A stretch of DNA of 64,000 nucleotides from NCBI GenBank assembly GCA_903879915.1, contig CAIRNJ010000092.1:1-64000 (forward strand). Reading direction: 5' to 3'. The stretch is from an uncultured Elusimicrobia bacterium. Its GTDB lineage: Bacteria > Elusimicrobiota > Elusimicrobia > Elusimicrobiales > UBA9959. How positions within the stretch are numbered: position 1 is the stretch's first letter; the number at the start of each line of letters is the position of its first letter. This document shows positions 17,636 to 26,479 of this stretch, piece by piece. The translations under genes and the position numbers were made by a program. The notes beneath the pieces were generated by a model. That model was given only the letters and a program-made list of their open reading frames with translations, was not told the DNA's origin and searched no databases.

Positions 17636-20600
17636 TTATTTAACGTTCAGCTCCATGCCGGCCGAATGCGCGGCGAACTCGGGCGCGTACATGGACTGCA
17701 GTACGGCCGAGCCGATGCGGTAAGTGCCGGGCGTGGTAGGCCGCACCCGGTACTTCAGCGCGTACTCGCCGTGGGGCACCCAGTTCATGAAGAAGTTGGT
17801 CAGCGAATCGCGCGGCTCCTCGTAGCGGGACAGCTGGTCCCACTTCCAGCCGCTGGTCAGTTCCTCGCCTTCGAAGCCGGCCCCGCGGGGGTCTTTCAGG
17901 TGCACGTACTCGAACTGGCTGCGGGTCTTCACCGTCAGGTGCACTTCCAGCTGGTCGCCCACCGCCACGGTATCCCCGCTGGCCAGCGGCTTCAGCACGT
18001 AGTCAGAGCCTTCTTTGACCCTATTGAAGTACTGGCGCGAAACGTTCATCATCCCGTCGGGCGATTCCTCCGCCGTCCGGCCGGTGGTGTAGATGCCGGT
18101 CAGCGAAGCGAAGGCTATGCCCGGGCCGTCCTTGGTTATTTTCGCGGTTATGGGGGCTTTTTCCGCGTCGGGCCCGTATTTGGACCAGCGCAGCGGGCTC
18201 GCCACCCAGTCGAAAGGCTTCAGCTCGCGGGAATCCGCAACGTCGCCCCACTTCACGGCGAACGTTTCGTTCTTGTCCAGCGCGCCTTTTTTCTTCATCA
18301 CGTCGAGCAGGGAGTAGATGGCCGCGGCGCTGGCCTTGGTGGATTTCCATTCGCCGGCCTTGCGGCTGAACAGCAGCCATTTCACCATGCCGGGAATGCG
18401 GGCATCGGCGGGCCGCACGGCCAGCAGCGTGCGCAGTATGAAGGCGTGCTTTTCCACCGTGTCGTTGTACCACAGCCAGGAGATCTTCTCCGGCGTCCAG
18501 TAAACGCCGGCTATCTCGTCCTCGCGCGCGCCGTCCATGGCCCTGGCCAGATAGTTCTCAGACAGCTTTTTATCGCCCAGGCGCAGCCACACGTAGGAGG
18601 CGTAGGCCTTGCCGAAGGCCGTCATGGCGTTGGCGTGCTTGTCGGCGTACTCCGCCCATTTCCGGGCGTAGGCCAGCGCGGTCTTATTCTCCGGCCAGTC
18701 GGCCGGGAAAGAGGTAACCACGTAGGCGGCGTACAGCAGGAACGAGGTTTCGCTCTCCTCCGGCTTCATATGCCCGGGGATCTCCGCCAGCGCGTAGCGC
18801 AGGGCTTTCTGCGCCGTCTCGCGCGGGATGTCCACGCCGTAGCGCGCGGCCTCGGCCAGCGAATCCAGCGCGTAGAGCGTCATGTAAAGGTCGCCGCGCC
18901 CGCCGGGGAACCAGGGGAAGGAGCCGTCGGAGTTCTGGTAGGCCGTAAGCTTCTTTACGGCGTCGTCCTTTTCCGCGGCCACCACTTTAGGGTCCAGCAT
19001 GTCCACGGACGGCAGGGACGTGGTTTGTCCTTTGGAAGCTTCCTCCCACGGCGTTTCCATCAGCGTCATCATGCGCACCGGGTTGTCGCGCTCCCAGGCC
19101 GGGGTCAGCGTTTCGCGCCGGGGCAGTTTTTTCACGGCCTCGCGCAGGGCCGGGTATTTCTTATAGAAGCTGTTGGTAACGGCCAGCGGCACATAGCGGT
19201 TGAGCAGCTGCTCGGTGCATTCGTAGGGATAATGCACCAGGAAAGGCAGGCTGTTGAGCACCGTTAGTATCAGCTGCGGCTGTATCTCCAGGTGCAGGGC
19301 CTCCACCACCCGCGTGTCGTCCTTTTTCTCCAGCTCGGCGAGCTTCAGCTCTTTCGACACTTTACCGTCCAGCGCGGTAACCAGCGTGGCTATAAGCCGC
19401 TCTCTCGACGGCAGCACCGGCAGGTCGTTCTCCTGCGCGTCGGAATACGCCCCGGCGCGCGCTATGATGCGCGCCTTGAAAGCGGCCGCGCCGCGCGGCG
19501 CGGTAACAGGCCAGCGCAGCGCCACGGTGCCGCCCGGCTTCAGCGCGAAAGGTTTGGAAAGTTCCGTCAGCGCGAACTTGTCCGCCGCGGGCGCGCCGTC
19601 GAGGGTCACTTCCAGCATGGCGTCGCCGGCCAGGTCGTTATCGGCCTGGCTGCTCAGCACCGCCGTTATCTCGGAGCGGTCCCCTTCGCGGAAGAACCGG
19701 GGGATGTCCAGCCTGGCCATCAGCTCCTTGCGGGTGACGGTCTCGGCCGCGACGGCGCCGGTCCTGACGTCGGGGGTTATCACCGCCGCGTCCACCTTCC
19801 AGGCGGTGAGCCTTTCCGGGATGCGGAACGTGAACGGCCCTTTGCCCTGGCTGACCCTGAGCTGCGGGTTGAAGTAGGCGGTCTCGGAAAAGTCTTTCCT
19901 TACCGCGGGCGCGGCCGCCTGCTGCGGCTCGGCGCTGCCGTCTTGCTTCGAGCTTACCTCCTCCTTCATCGAGATGCCCTTGGCGCGGCCGGGCATGGCG
20001 GAAGGGGCGGCGGCGAGCATCGCTCCGCCGGCAGACTTTTGCATCGAGTCGGACATGGACATTTCATTGCTGGCAAAGCCCAGGCTCTGCGAGAAGCGGC
20101 CGCCGAAGCCGCGGGCATACATCCGGGACGAGTTTATCCGCAGCCCGGGCAGCCTCTCCTCGGCGGCGGCCTTGTTGAACAGCGCGAACATGCGGCTGAT
20201 CAGCCCGGTCTTGATGGGGAATTCCATGAAACTGGCCTCGAACAGCGAGCCTGTACCGCCGGAATGACTGGTCCGCGCCGGGTAAAGCAGCGCCTGCCAG
20301 CCGCCTTCGGCCCTGGCGTAATACTCCAGGGAGCGGTCGAAGATGCGCACGGTGCCTTCGCCCTGCACCGGCCTGCCGGCAGCGTCGGCGGCTTTAAGCG
20401 TCCAGCGCGCCTCCTGCCCGGGCTTGAGGAACTTGTCGTGCGCCAGCGTAACGTCCAGCCTGCGGTCAGCGCGCGGCACCGAGGCCCCGCCCACGGCGGA
20501 ATAAACGCCGAAATCTCCGGCGCCGAACCAGCGCGCGGCGAAGCCGCCGCGGTGGGCGGCCTCCACCTTGAATGAAAGCAGCGAAACGCCGCCTTCCTTG

Positions 20601-23593
20601 AAGGTCTGCTTTGAAAGGATGAAATCCCCAGCCAGTATTTCCACGTATTTGGCTCCGGTCAGGGCCGCGGCGCCGGTCAGCGCCCGGGCGGTCTCGCCGG
20701 GCTGGTAGGAAGCCCGTTCGAACAGCGTAACGGGCGGCAGCTTCAACGCCGACCGTTTGGCGGCGGGGTCCACGGACACTATTATGATGGCTGACTCCGA
20801 TTCGCCGCCCCAGGGCTCGCGCGCTTTAAGGCGCAGCCGGTACACGCCCTCCGGCAGGGCTTTCAGCTTCACCGCCGAAGGCTTCTCCGCGGTAAAATCT
20901 ATCCCGCCGCGCTGCACAGAAGCGCCGTCGGGGACCGCGCTGAAGACCTGCTCCAGCGAAGGATTCTGCCCGAACTGGCCGCCCCAGGCGGCCGGCCTGG
21001 GGAAGTCCGGGATTTTCTCCAGGCGCAGGACTTCGTACGTGCCGGAGCCGGCCGACTGCACGTCGTTAAGGTTCATCAGCCGCGCCTGGAAGCCGGCTTT
21101 TTTATCCGCCGTAAAGAACCCGGCGTCGGGCGTGATGTCGAAGTTATAGGCCTTCGCGCCGGCGTTATAGGAGCGCGAATCGGTTATGGTGCGGCCGCCG
21201 GCGTCGCGCGCCTCGGCCTCCACATGGAAAGAGGACGGGTACTGGGCGTAAGCGCCTTCCTCGGCGGCGGGCGTAAAGTCCACGGTGAATTTCCCGTCGG
21301 CGCCCGTGCGCGCCGTGCCGGCCGCGAACTCGGAGCTGCCCGAAGGGGCGTAGAACCAGTTCCACCACCAGGCGTACCAGGGCACGTACCGTGACCGCGT
21401 CACGCGGTATTTAACCTCGGCGTCGGGCACGGGCGAGCCGAAATAATATTTTACCGTACCCGTTACGGTCACTTTCTGCCCGTAGCGGAAGGCTTCGGCG
21501 GCTTCGTTGAGCTTCACTTCGAATTCGGGCCGTTTGTATTCCTCCACCTGGAACGCCTGGTCGCCGCCGAAACCGGTGCCGTATTCCTGCAGGCTGCCGT
21601 TGAGCTGGTAGCGGCCCAGCATCCGCCCGGCGGGGATGTCGAAGGAGCCGGCGGCGCTGCCCATCTGGTTGAGCGTCAGTTCCTTGTTGAAGAATTCCTG
21701 CCAGTTGCCGTCGCGCGCCGTCACCTTGAGCTTGCGGGGGCCGGCATAGACCCTGTAGCCGCCGGCCACGCGCGAAAGGACGGTGGCCTTGAAATTCACT
21801 TTCTGGCCGGGCCTGTAGATGGGCCGGTCGGTCTCCAGCCGTATCTCTATAGGCGACGGGGCGCAGAACCCGGCCCCCTGCGGGTAAGCCCACAGCGCAT
21901 AGGCCCCGCCGAAGGAAAGCAGGGGATCGGCCTGGAAATACTGCCCGGAAGTGTACGTTACCTGTACGGTCTCCGCTATCGCGGCCCGGCCTTCGCTGTC
22001 GGCGCGCAGCGCCGCGCGCTCCATCTCGGAGTTATAATTGCGGCCGTGGAAAACGTCCAGGGCGGCGTCGCCCAGCGGCTGGCCGCTGAGAGCGTTCACG
22101 GCGTAGAAATGGAACAGTTCCGGCCGCTCCGAGCGCAGCGGCCCGGCGCCGGGGTCGGAGAAGATGAACGCTTCGGGGTCGCCCTTCAGCCCGCTGGTGC
22201 CCAGCAGGAAAATATCCGTCACGTTCACTACGGCCGCCCGGAGCATGGAGGCGCCCGGCGCGAACTCGGCGTCGCCGCTGGCGGCCAGCACGTAAAGGCC
22301 TTTCTTCAGCGGCGGCGGGGTTATCTCCTGGGTTTTCCCCTGGTACGGCGCGGGGTAATCCATGGCCGTCTTCCAGCTTTCGTCCGGCTTTTTGGCCAGG
22401 AACGTCTGCGCGGCCTCCTGGGACAGCGCGCGCAGGCCGTTGAAGTTCTTATACTCCCTCGGCTGCAGGGCCTGCAGCTCGTCGGGGGTGGTGCGGTAAA
22501 GCCGGAAATACAGCGCGGGCAGGTTGCGGGCGGTAGCGGTCAGCAGCCCTTTGCCAGGGGGCGGCACGGGCTTGGCCTCCACCTGCAGTTCGGGCATTTC
22601 TATCTGGGCTTTGATCTTTTCGCATTCCACGCCGGGGCGCGAACCGGGCGCGAGCTTGACGGCCTCCGAGCACAGCTCCACGGCCTGCTTAAAGGCGGAA
22701 GCCTCGTTGTGAATGGAGGCGGCTTCGTAGGCCGCCTGCGCCCTGGCGAGCTGCGAGGGCAGGGTGCCTGTCCATTTTTTCAGCACCGCCAGCGCGGCCG
22801 CGGTATATTTCCCGTGGCCGTAGCCGGTGAAATTCCCGGAATTGCCCCGCGGCAGCAGCAGCCTTTTTATGCGCCACAGGCCAGCGGCGGTCTCCCTGCC
22901 GGCGGCGGGCATCCGGGCAGCGTCTTCCAGTATCGCGGCGGCTTTGGCGCCCGGGCCCAGGTCGGTTGAATAATCGGCGTTATATTTCTCCGCCGCCAGC
23001 GCCTGCGCGTCCACCGTTTTGCCGGCTTCGGTCACTTCCTCGGAAAGATACGACGCCCAGCGCTCCACGGCGAAGTCCCACAGCGTGGGAGTATAGTCCA
23101 GCACGGCCTTTTTGATATCGATGGCGAACGCTTCATCCCTCAGCGGCCGCTTCAGCAGTTCATGGCGCAGGTCCCACAGCGCGTCGTAATCGGCGGCGAT
23201 GCGCGCGTGCCACTGGGCCGCGGTCAGCTTGGTCAGGTCGGAGGTGCCCTGCTGCACGTCCGTCGGCAGGGAATAGCCGTACTGCCGCAGGTACTCGCGG
23301 CCGGCCTCGGCGCGCAGCAGCAGCAGGCGCGCGCGCCAGAAAGGCTCTCTGGGCAGCTTGAAAGCGTTCAGGCGCTGGGCGGCTTCGGCGTAGCGGAACA
23401 GCAGCGCTTCGCACTCGGCGGCGCGGTAGAGGGCCCGCACCCCTTCTTCTCCGGGCAGTTCGGCGGCCTTGGCGTAGTAGGCCAGCGCCTCCTGGTACTG
23501 GCTTTTTTCGAACATTGCGGAGGCGGCCTTTTCCGTGGCCGGCGCGGCGCACAGCGTACCGGCAAAAGCGAGCAGAATAGCTAGGACTTTCAT
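17636..23593 (-). CDS. Bacterial alpha-2-macroglobulin family protein
   Basis: A very large exported protein (1985 residues) with a signal peptide (1-~18). Residues ~20-330 contain TPR-like helical repeats. MG/bait-type beta domains follow, then a MG10-like segment and the thioester domain with Cys1459 in ECTEQ, the conserved CxEQ thioester. A C-terminal receptor-like domain ends the protein. The family traps proteases covalently in the periplasm. The cleavage region (GTLCAAP) is not a good lipobox, so unlike YfhM-type proteins it may not be lipid-anchored. The usual PBP1C partner is absent; the upstream genes are a dipeptide epimerase and a small membrane protein. SD GGGGG lies 5 nt before the ATG. 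Confidence 0.9.
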   Translation of the reverse strand: MKVLAILLAFAGTLCAAPATEKAASAMFEKSQYQEALAYYAKAAELPGEEGVRALYRAAECEALLFRYAEAAQRLNAFKLPREPFWRARLLLLRAEAGREYLRQYGYSLPTDVQQGTSDLTKLTAAQWHARIAADYDALWDLRHELLKRPLRDEAFAIDIKKAVLDYTPTLWDFAVERWASYLSEEVTEAGKTVDAQALAAEKYNADYSTDLGPGAKAAAILEDAARMPAAGRETAAGLWRIKRLLLPRGNSGNFTGYGHGKYTAAALAVLKKWTGTLPSQLARAQAAYEAASIHNEASAFKQAVELCSEAVKLAPGSRPGVECEKIKAQIEMPELQVEAKPVPPPGKGLLTATARNLPALYFRLYRTTPDELQALQPREYKNFNGLRALSQEAAQTFLAKKPDESWKTAMDYPAPYQGKTQEITPPPLKKGLYVLAASGDAEFAPGASMLRAAVVNVTDIFLLGTSGLKGDPEAFIFSDPGAGPLRSERPELFHFYAVNALSGQPLGDAALDVFHGRNYNSEMERAALRADSEGRAAIAETVQVTYTSGQYFQADPLLSFGGAYALWAYPQGAGFCAPSPIEIRLETDRPIYRPGQKVNFKATVLSRVAGGYRVYAGPRKLKVTARDGNWQEFFNKELTLNQMGSAAGSFDIPAGRMLGRYQLNGSLQEYGTGFGGDQAFQVEEYKRPEFEVKLNEAAEAFRYGQKVTVTGTVKYYFGSPVPDAEVKYRVTRSRYVPWYAWWWNWFYAPSGSSEFAAGTARTGADGKFTVDFTPAAEEGAYAQYPSSFHVEAEARDAGGRTITDSRSYNAGAKAYNFDITPDAGFFTADKKAGFQARLMNLNDVQSAGSGTYEVLRLEKIPDFPRPAAWGGQFGQNPSLEQVFSAVPDGASVQRGGIDFTAEKPSAVKLKALPEGVYRLRLKAREPWGGESESAIIIVSVDPAAKRSALKLPPVTLFERASYQPGETARALTGAAALTGAKYVEILAGDFILSKQTFKEGGVSLLSFKVEAAHRGGFAARWFGAGDFGVYSAVGGASVPRADRRLDVTLAHDKFLKPGQEARWTLKAADAAGRPVQGEGTVRIFDRSLEYYARAEGGWQALLYPARTSHSGGTGSLFEASFMEFPIKTGLISRMFALFNKAAAEERLPGLRINSSRMYARGFGGRFSQSLGFASNEMSMSDSMQKSAGGAMLAAAPSAMPGRAKGISMKEEVSSKQDGSAEPQQAAAPAVRKDFSETAYFNPQLRVSQGKGPFTFRIPERLTAWKVDAAVITPDVRTGAVAAETVTRKELMARLDIPRFFREGDRSEITAVLSSQADNDLAGDAMLEVTLDGAPAADKFALTELSKPFALKPGGTVALRWPVTAPRGAAAFKARIIARAGAYSDAQENDLPVLPSRERLIATLVTALDGKVSKELKLAELEKKDDTRVVEALHLEIQPQLILTVLNSLPFLVHYPYECTEQLLNRYVPLAVTNSFYKKYPALREAVKKLPRRETLTPAWERDNPVRMMTLMETPWEEASKGQTTSLPSVDMLDPKVVAAEKDDAVKKLTAYQNSDGSFPWFPGGRGDLYMTLYALDSLAEAARYGVDIPRETAQKALRYALAEIPGHMKPEESETSFLLYAAYVVTSFPADWPENKTALAYARKWAEYADKHANAMTAFGKAYASYVWLRLGDKKLSENYLARAMDGAREDEIAGVYWTPEKISWLWYNDTVEKHAFILRTLLAVRPADARIPGMVKWLLFSRKAGEWKSTKASAAAIYSLLDVMKKKGALDKNETFAVKWGDVADSRELKPFDWVASPLRWSKYGPDAEKAPITAKITKDGPGIAFASLTGIYTTGRTAEESPDGMMNVSRQYFNRVKEGSDYVLKPLASGDTVAVGDQLEVHLTVKTRSQFEYVHLKDPRGAGFEGEELTSGWKWDQLSRYEEPRDSLTNFFMNWVPHGEYALKYRVRPTTPGTYRIGSAVLQSMYAPEFAAHSAGMELNVK

Positions 23594-23613
23594 TTTTCCC
23601 CCAGACTTGCCTA

Positions 23614-23751
23614 TTATTTTTTGAGCAGGTACAGAACTACGGCGGCCAGAACGAGCAGCAGCGCCGCGGCGGCGCGGGCCAGCGCGGCGAAGCCCCGGTT
23701 TTCCCGGCCGGCCAGTCCGGCAAGCTCTTCTTTGGTGATCCTAAATTTCAA
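23614..23751 (-). CDS. 45-residue single-pass membrane protein
   Basis: A small gene with a TTG start at 23751. GAGG overlaps the stop codon of the epimerase gene and sits 7-8 nt before the TTG. The product begins with a charged segment (KFRITKEELAG), then an Ala/Leu/Val membrane helix (residues ~22-43) and ends LKK. It fills the whole gap between the epimerase gene and the macroglobulin gene, which supports translation. It resembles no family I know. Its position suggests a membrane partner for the macroglobulin, but that is inference. Confidence 0.65.
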   Translation of the reverse strand: MKFRITKEELAGLAGRENRGFAALARAAAALLLVLAAVVLYLLKK

Positions 23752-23760
23752 GACCGCGCC

Positions 23761-24837
23761 TCACTTGGGGGTAATGCCTATGCCGGCTTTTACCCTGTCC
23801 AGCGAATAAACCCCGTCTTTCGAAAGGAAAGAGGCTCCTTTCATGCCGCTGCCTCTTATGAAGAAAGGGATGTCAAGGTCGATGAAATCGAAACCGCCCA
23901 GGCCGCCGGCGAACTGGGCCGCGGCGGCGGAAGCCAGCTCGCTCTCCACCATCTCGCCCATCATCAGCTTCACGCCGCGGGCCCGCGCCAGCGCCCACAC
24001 TTCGCGGGCGCGCAGGAAGCCCAGCTTGGTGAGCTTTATGTTCACGGCCGTCACGGCTTTGCGCCGCAGCAGGCGGAACACGTCGTCCAGTGAATAAGCC
24101 GATTCGTCGGCGCAGACCGGCATGGAAAGCTTTTTTGACAGGTAGGCCATGCCGTCGATATCGTCCTTGGCCACGGGCTGCTCCAGCACCGCCGGCACTA
24201 TGCCCATGCCCGCCAGGTTCTTTATGAACTTTTCCGCCCCTTTGGCGGTGCAGGCGCAGTTGGCGTCCAGGTAGATAGGCGAGCCCGGGGCGGCTTTTTT
24301 AACGGCCTCGAGCCTGCGGTAATCCTCGTCCATGTCCGCGCCGGTCTTCACTTTGAAAATTTTAAAACCCTGGCGCCGCATCTTAAGCGTGAACCCGTAG
24401 GCCGCGTCGGCTTTGCCTATCACCACGGTAACGTCGGTCTTGAGCGCCGGCGTTCTGCCGCCGAAGAATTTCCACAGCGACACGCCCTGCAGCCGGCTGA
24501 CCAGGTCGAGCACGGCCATCTGCGCCGCCGCCAGCGCGGCCCTGTTGCCGTCCAGCTCCCCCTCCAGCACGCAGAGCAGCTTAAGGTAGTTGTCGGCGTC
24601 GGCGCCTTCCAGCAACTTGCCGGCGCGTTCCAGGCTTTTTACGGTCTGCTCGCGCGTTTCGCCGGTGATATGCGTGGCTATGGCCGCCTCGCCGTAGCCG
24701 CGCGTGCCGCCCGCGCACTCCAGCGTGAACAGCGCGTTGGCCAGGCTGCTGTGGCTGCCGCTTGAAATAGTGAACGGGGTAAACAGCTCCGCATCCAGCT
24801 TCTTAACAGAAAATTTAGTTATCACTGTTGTTTTCAT
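23761..24837 (-). CDS. Dipeptide epimerase, enolase superfamily
   Basis: A 358-residue enolase-superfamily enzyme of the L-Ala-D/L-Glu epimerase type. The catalytic lysines are in FKVKTG (KxK) and NIKLTK. The metal ligands are Asp in LDANCACT, Glu in LEQPV and Asp in CADES. The N-terminal capping domain covers ~1-125. The family epimerises dipeptides, often from peptidoglycan turnover. The usual DANQ has become DANC, but the Asp is kept. AAGGA lies before the ATG, with a TATAAT further upstream (24908-24913). It is the first gene of the operon epimerase-small membrane protein-macroglobulin-dinB. Confidence 0.87.
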   Translation of the reverse strand: MKTTVITKFSVKKLDAELFTPFTISSGSHSSLANALFTLECAGGTRGYGEAAIATHITGETREQTVKSLERAGKLLEGADADNYLKLLCVLEGELDGNRAALAAAQMAVLDLVSRLQGVSLWKFFGGRTPALKTDVTVVIGKADAAYGFTLKMRRQGFKIFKVKTGADMDEDYRRLEAVKKAAPGSPIYLDANCACTAKGAEKFIKNLAGMGIVPAVLEQPVAKDDIDGMAYLSKKLSMPVCADESAYSLDDVFRLLRRKAVTAVNIKLTKLGFLRAREVWALARARGVKLMMGEMVESELASAAAAQFAGGLGGFDFIDLDIPFFIRGSGMKGASFLSKDGVYSLDRVKAGIGITPK

Positions 24838-24945
24838 AAGTGTTATCCTTTGGCGGCAGGAAGCAACGGCTTCAATGCCCGGCGCCCGGAAGCATTAAAT
24901 CTATTTAATTATAAATGCGTGGCCCAAAGCAACCGCGCAACTTAC

Positions 24946-24977
24946 GCCTGTGAGATTTCCGCACAGGCTAATTTTTT
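24946..24977 (+). terminator. Terminator-like hairpin without a gene
   Basis: GCCTGTG (24946-24952) pairs with CACAGGC (24962-24968), followed by TAATTTTTT. The T run is on the forward strand, but both flanking genes are on the reverse strand and no forward gene ends here. It may mark a small forward transcript starting near 24920. Confidence 0.45.
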
Positions 24978-25007
24978 CAGCTCGGCATCCTCGCCTGCAC
25001 CAGAGCC

Positions 25008-26183
25008 TCAATATTCCGGCGCCGCGCCGCGGCGCTCGTCATAACGGCGCCAGCAGTCTATGTCCCTTATCAGCTTACGGGCAAGCTGCCTGGAAACAGC
25101 AGGGGCGGTACTGTCGTGACGCAGGGCGTCCAATTGTCCCAGCAGCTCAGAAACCAGCGCCGGGCAGTCTATGCGGGAAACAAGTATCAGGTCAGACGCG
25201 AAGCGGTAGGTCTTATAGCGCACTACCCCGTCAGGGTCCAGCAGCGCGCGCAGTGTAACCCGCAGGCAATCGGCGCGGAATATTTTAGTGATGAGGCTGA
25301 ACCGCAATTCAGGCAGGGCGCACATGGCGGCGCGGCGGCGGAGCGGATCCGGGCTCTGCAGCTCCAGCTTGAAGCAGTGCCAGAATCCGCAAAGCGTGCG
25401 TGAAACCGGAAAACCGTCCACGATCCTGTTGCCGTGTTCCTCTTCCCAGCTTAAGTGCACAATGCGCTTAAGTTCCCCCCTGGCCGCCTTGCGGACCTGC
25501 GCCGAGGGAGAAAGCACACCGTCGAGAAAACGCGCGAAGAGCCTGGCGCCGGCGCTATCTTTTTCAATGCCTGCCGGCAAGCGCTCCCGTTTCAAGGCCC
25601 GGAGCGTAAGCCCGTCGAAACGCGGCAGCGGCGTAGTATACGCGAGGTCCCTTAAAATACCATAGTAGTCGTAGTAATGCGGCGGCCCGGTAAAGACCCC
25701 GCCTTTGGGAAGGGCTATGGTGATAACCGCCCCGGGGTCGTGCGCGCGGCGCAGCAGCCGCTGCAGGAAAACGCGCTCCAGCGGCAGGTCCGCCACGCGG
25801 GCCAGAGCGCTGTCATACTTCTTCCATACTTCGGCGCTTTCCGCGTCCGGCGCAGTAAGCTCGGCTTCGGCGGGGCAGGCGCGCGCCATAGAAAGGCGCA
25901 GATCGTGCACAAGGGCGTCCAGGCGCAAGGCCAGGCGGCCGGCGCGCTTAACGGCCTGCGCTTTTTGCTCCGCTGGCAGGGAGGTCTTCGGCTTGAGCTC
26001 AGCGGCCAGAGCGGACAGTTCAGCCAGACCGGCCCGGTACAGGTCCTCTATTTCGTGCCAGCCGTCGCCGGGTTCGCGGCCAAAACGCCGCACCGCCTCG
26101 CCGAATTCTTCTGCGGTTTTCAGAAATTCAAAAGTGAACTTGCGCAGGCCATGAAAGGAAATGTTAGACGCAACATAAGACAT
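25008..26183 (-). CDS. Unknown protein, possibly helical-repeat
   Basis: A 391-residue soluble protein I do not recognise. It has no signal peptide and no TM segment. Residues ~50-120 look like a long helical pair rich in Ala/Leu/Arg. The C-terminal third (~220-370) shows Leu/Arg/Ala-rich helices of ~35-40 residues that could be degenerate HEAT repeats. ACAGGAG lies 6 nt before the ATG, a strong SD. It sits at the edge of the AT-richer patch but is itself GC-rich, like the core genome. No function assigned. Confidence 0.7.
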   Translation of the reverse strand: MSYVASNISFHGLRKFTFEFLKTAEEFGEAVRRFGREPGDGWHEIEDLYRAGLAELSALAAELKPKTSLPAEQKAQAVKRAGRLALRLDALVHDLRLSMARACPAEAELTAPDAESAEVWKKYDSALARVADLPLERVFLQRLLRRAHDPGAVITIALPKGGVFTGPPHYYDYYGILRDLAYTTPLPRFDGLTLRALKRERLPAGIEKDSAGARLFARFLDGVLSPSAQVRKAARGELKRIVHLSWEEEHGNRIVDGFPVSRTLCGFWHCFKLELQSPDPLRRRAAMCALPELRFSLITKIFRADCLRVTLRALLDPDGVVRYKTYRFASDLILVSRIDCPALVSELLGQLDALRHDSTAPAVSRQLARKLIRDIDCWRRYDERRGAAPEY

Positions 26184-26251
26184 TCTATTCTCCTGTCGCC
26201 GATAATATCATTTCTTATGGATAATGCTATAAAGGTCTTCATGGTATATTT

Positions 26252-26440
26252 TCATATTTTATCTAGCCTGTCCCCTTTTTCCACTATGTCGGGCTGATAA
26301 TAATTCGGCAGGTCTATGTTGTGCCAGATAAGGCAGTCGTCCGGCAGCGCGGTCCTGAGCTTGTTAAGGAGATACTTCTTCCCGGCATTAATGCCGTAAG
26401 CCCTGTCCCCCAATGCCGAATCCGGAATTACGATGGCCAT
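26252..26440 (-). pseudogene. Truncated NERD-like gene remnant
   Basis: An open frame of 62 codons. Its N-terminus (MAIVIPDS) and the segment LPDDCLIWHNIDLP...QPDIV follow the start of NERD (nuclease-related) domains, where a stretch such as PDFVV and then an ExK catalytic motif would follow. Here the match ends at PDIV, and the last codons come from a REP-like sequence (26264-26280) that brings the stop. No SD precedes the ATG, and the rest of the domain is not found nearby. I read it as a broken gene. It could instead be a small intact gene of unknown role. Confidence 0.45.
26264..26280. repeat. REP-like motif at gene truncation point
   Basis: TAGCCTGTCCCCTTTTT lies exactly where similarity to a NERD domain stops. 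From memory, similar CCTGTCCCC sequences flank Y1 (IS200-like) transposases in other genomes. No transposase is present here. The assignment is from recall only. Confidence 0.35.
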
Positions 26441-26479
26441 GGTTTTTCGGTAAATATCACGGCTGGCGTTTTTTACTCC

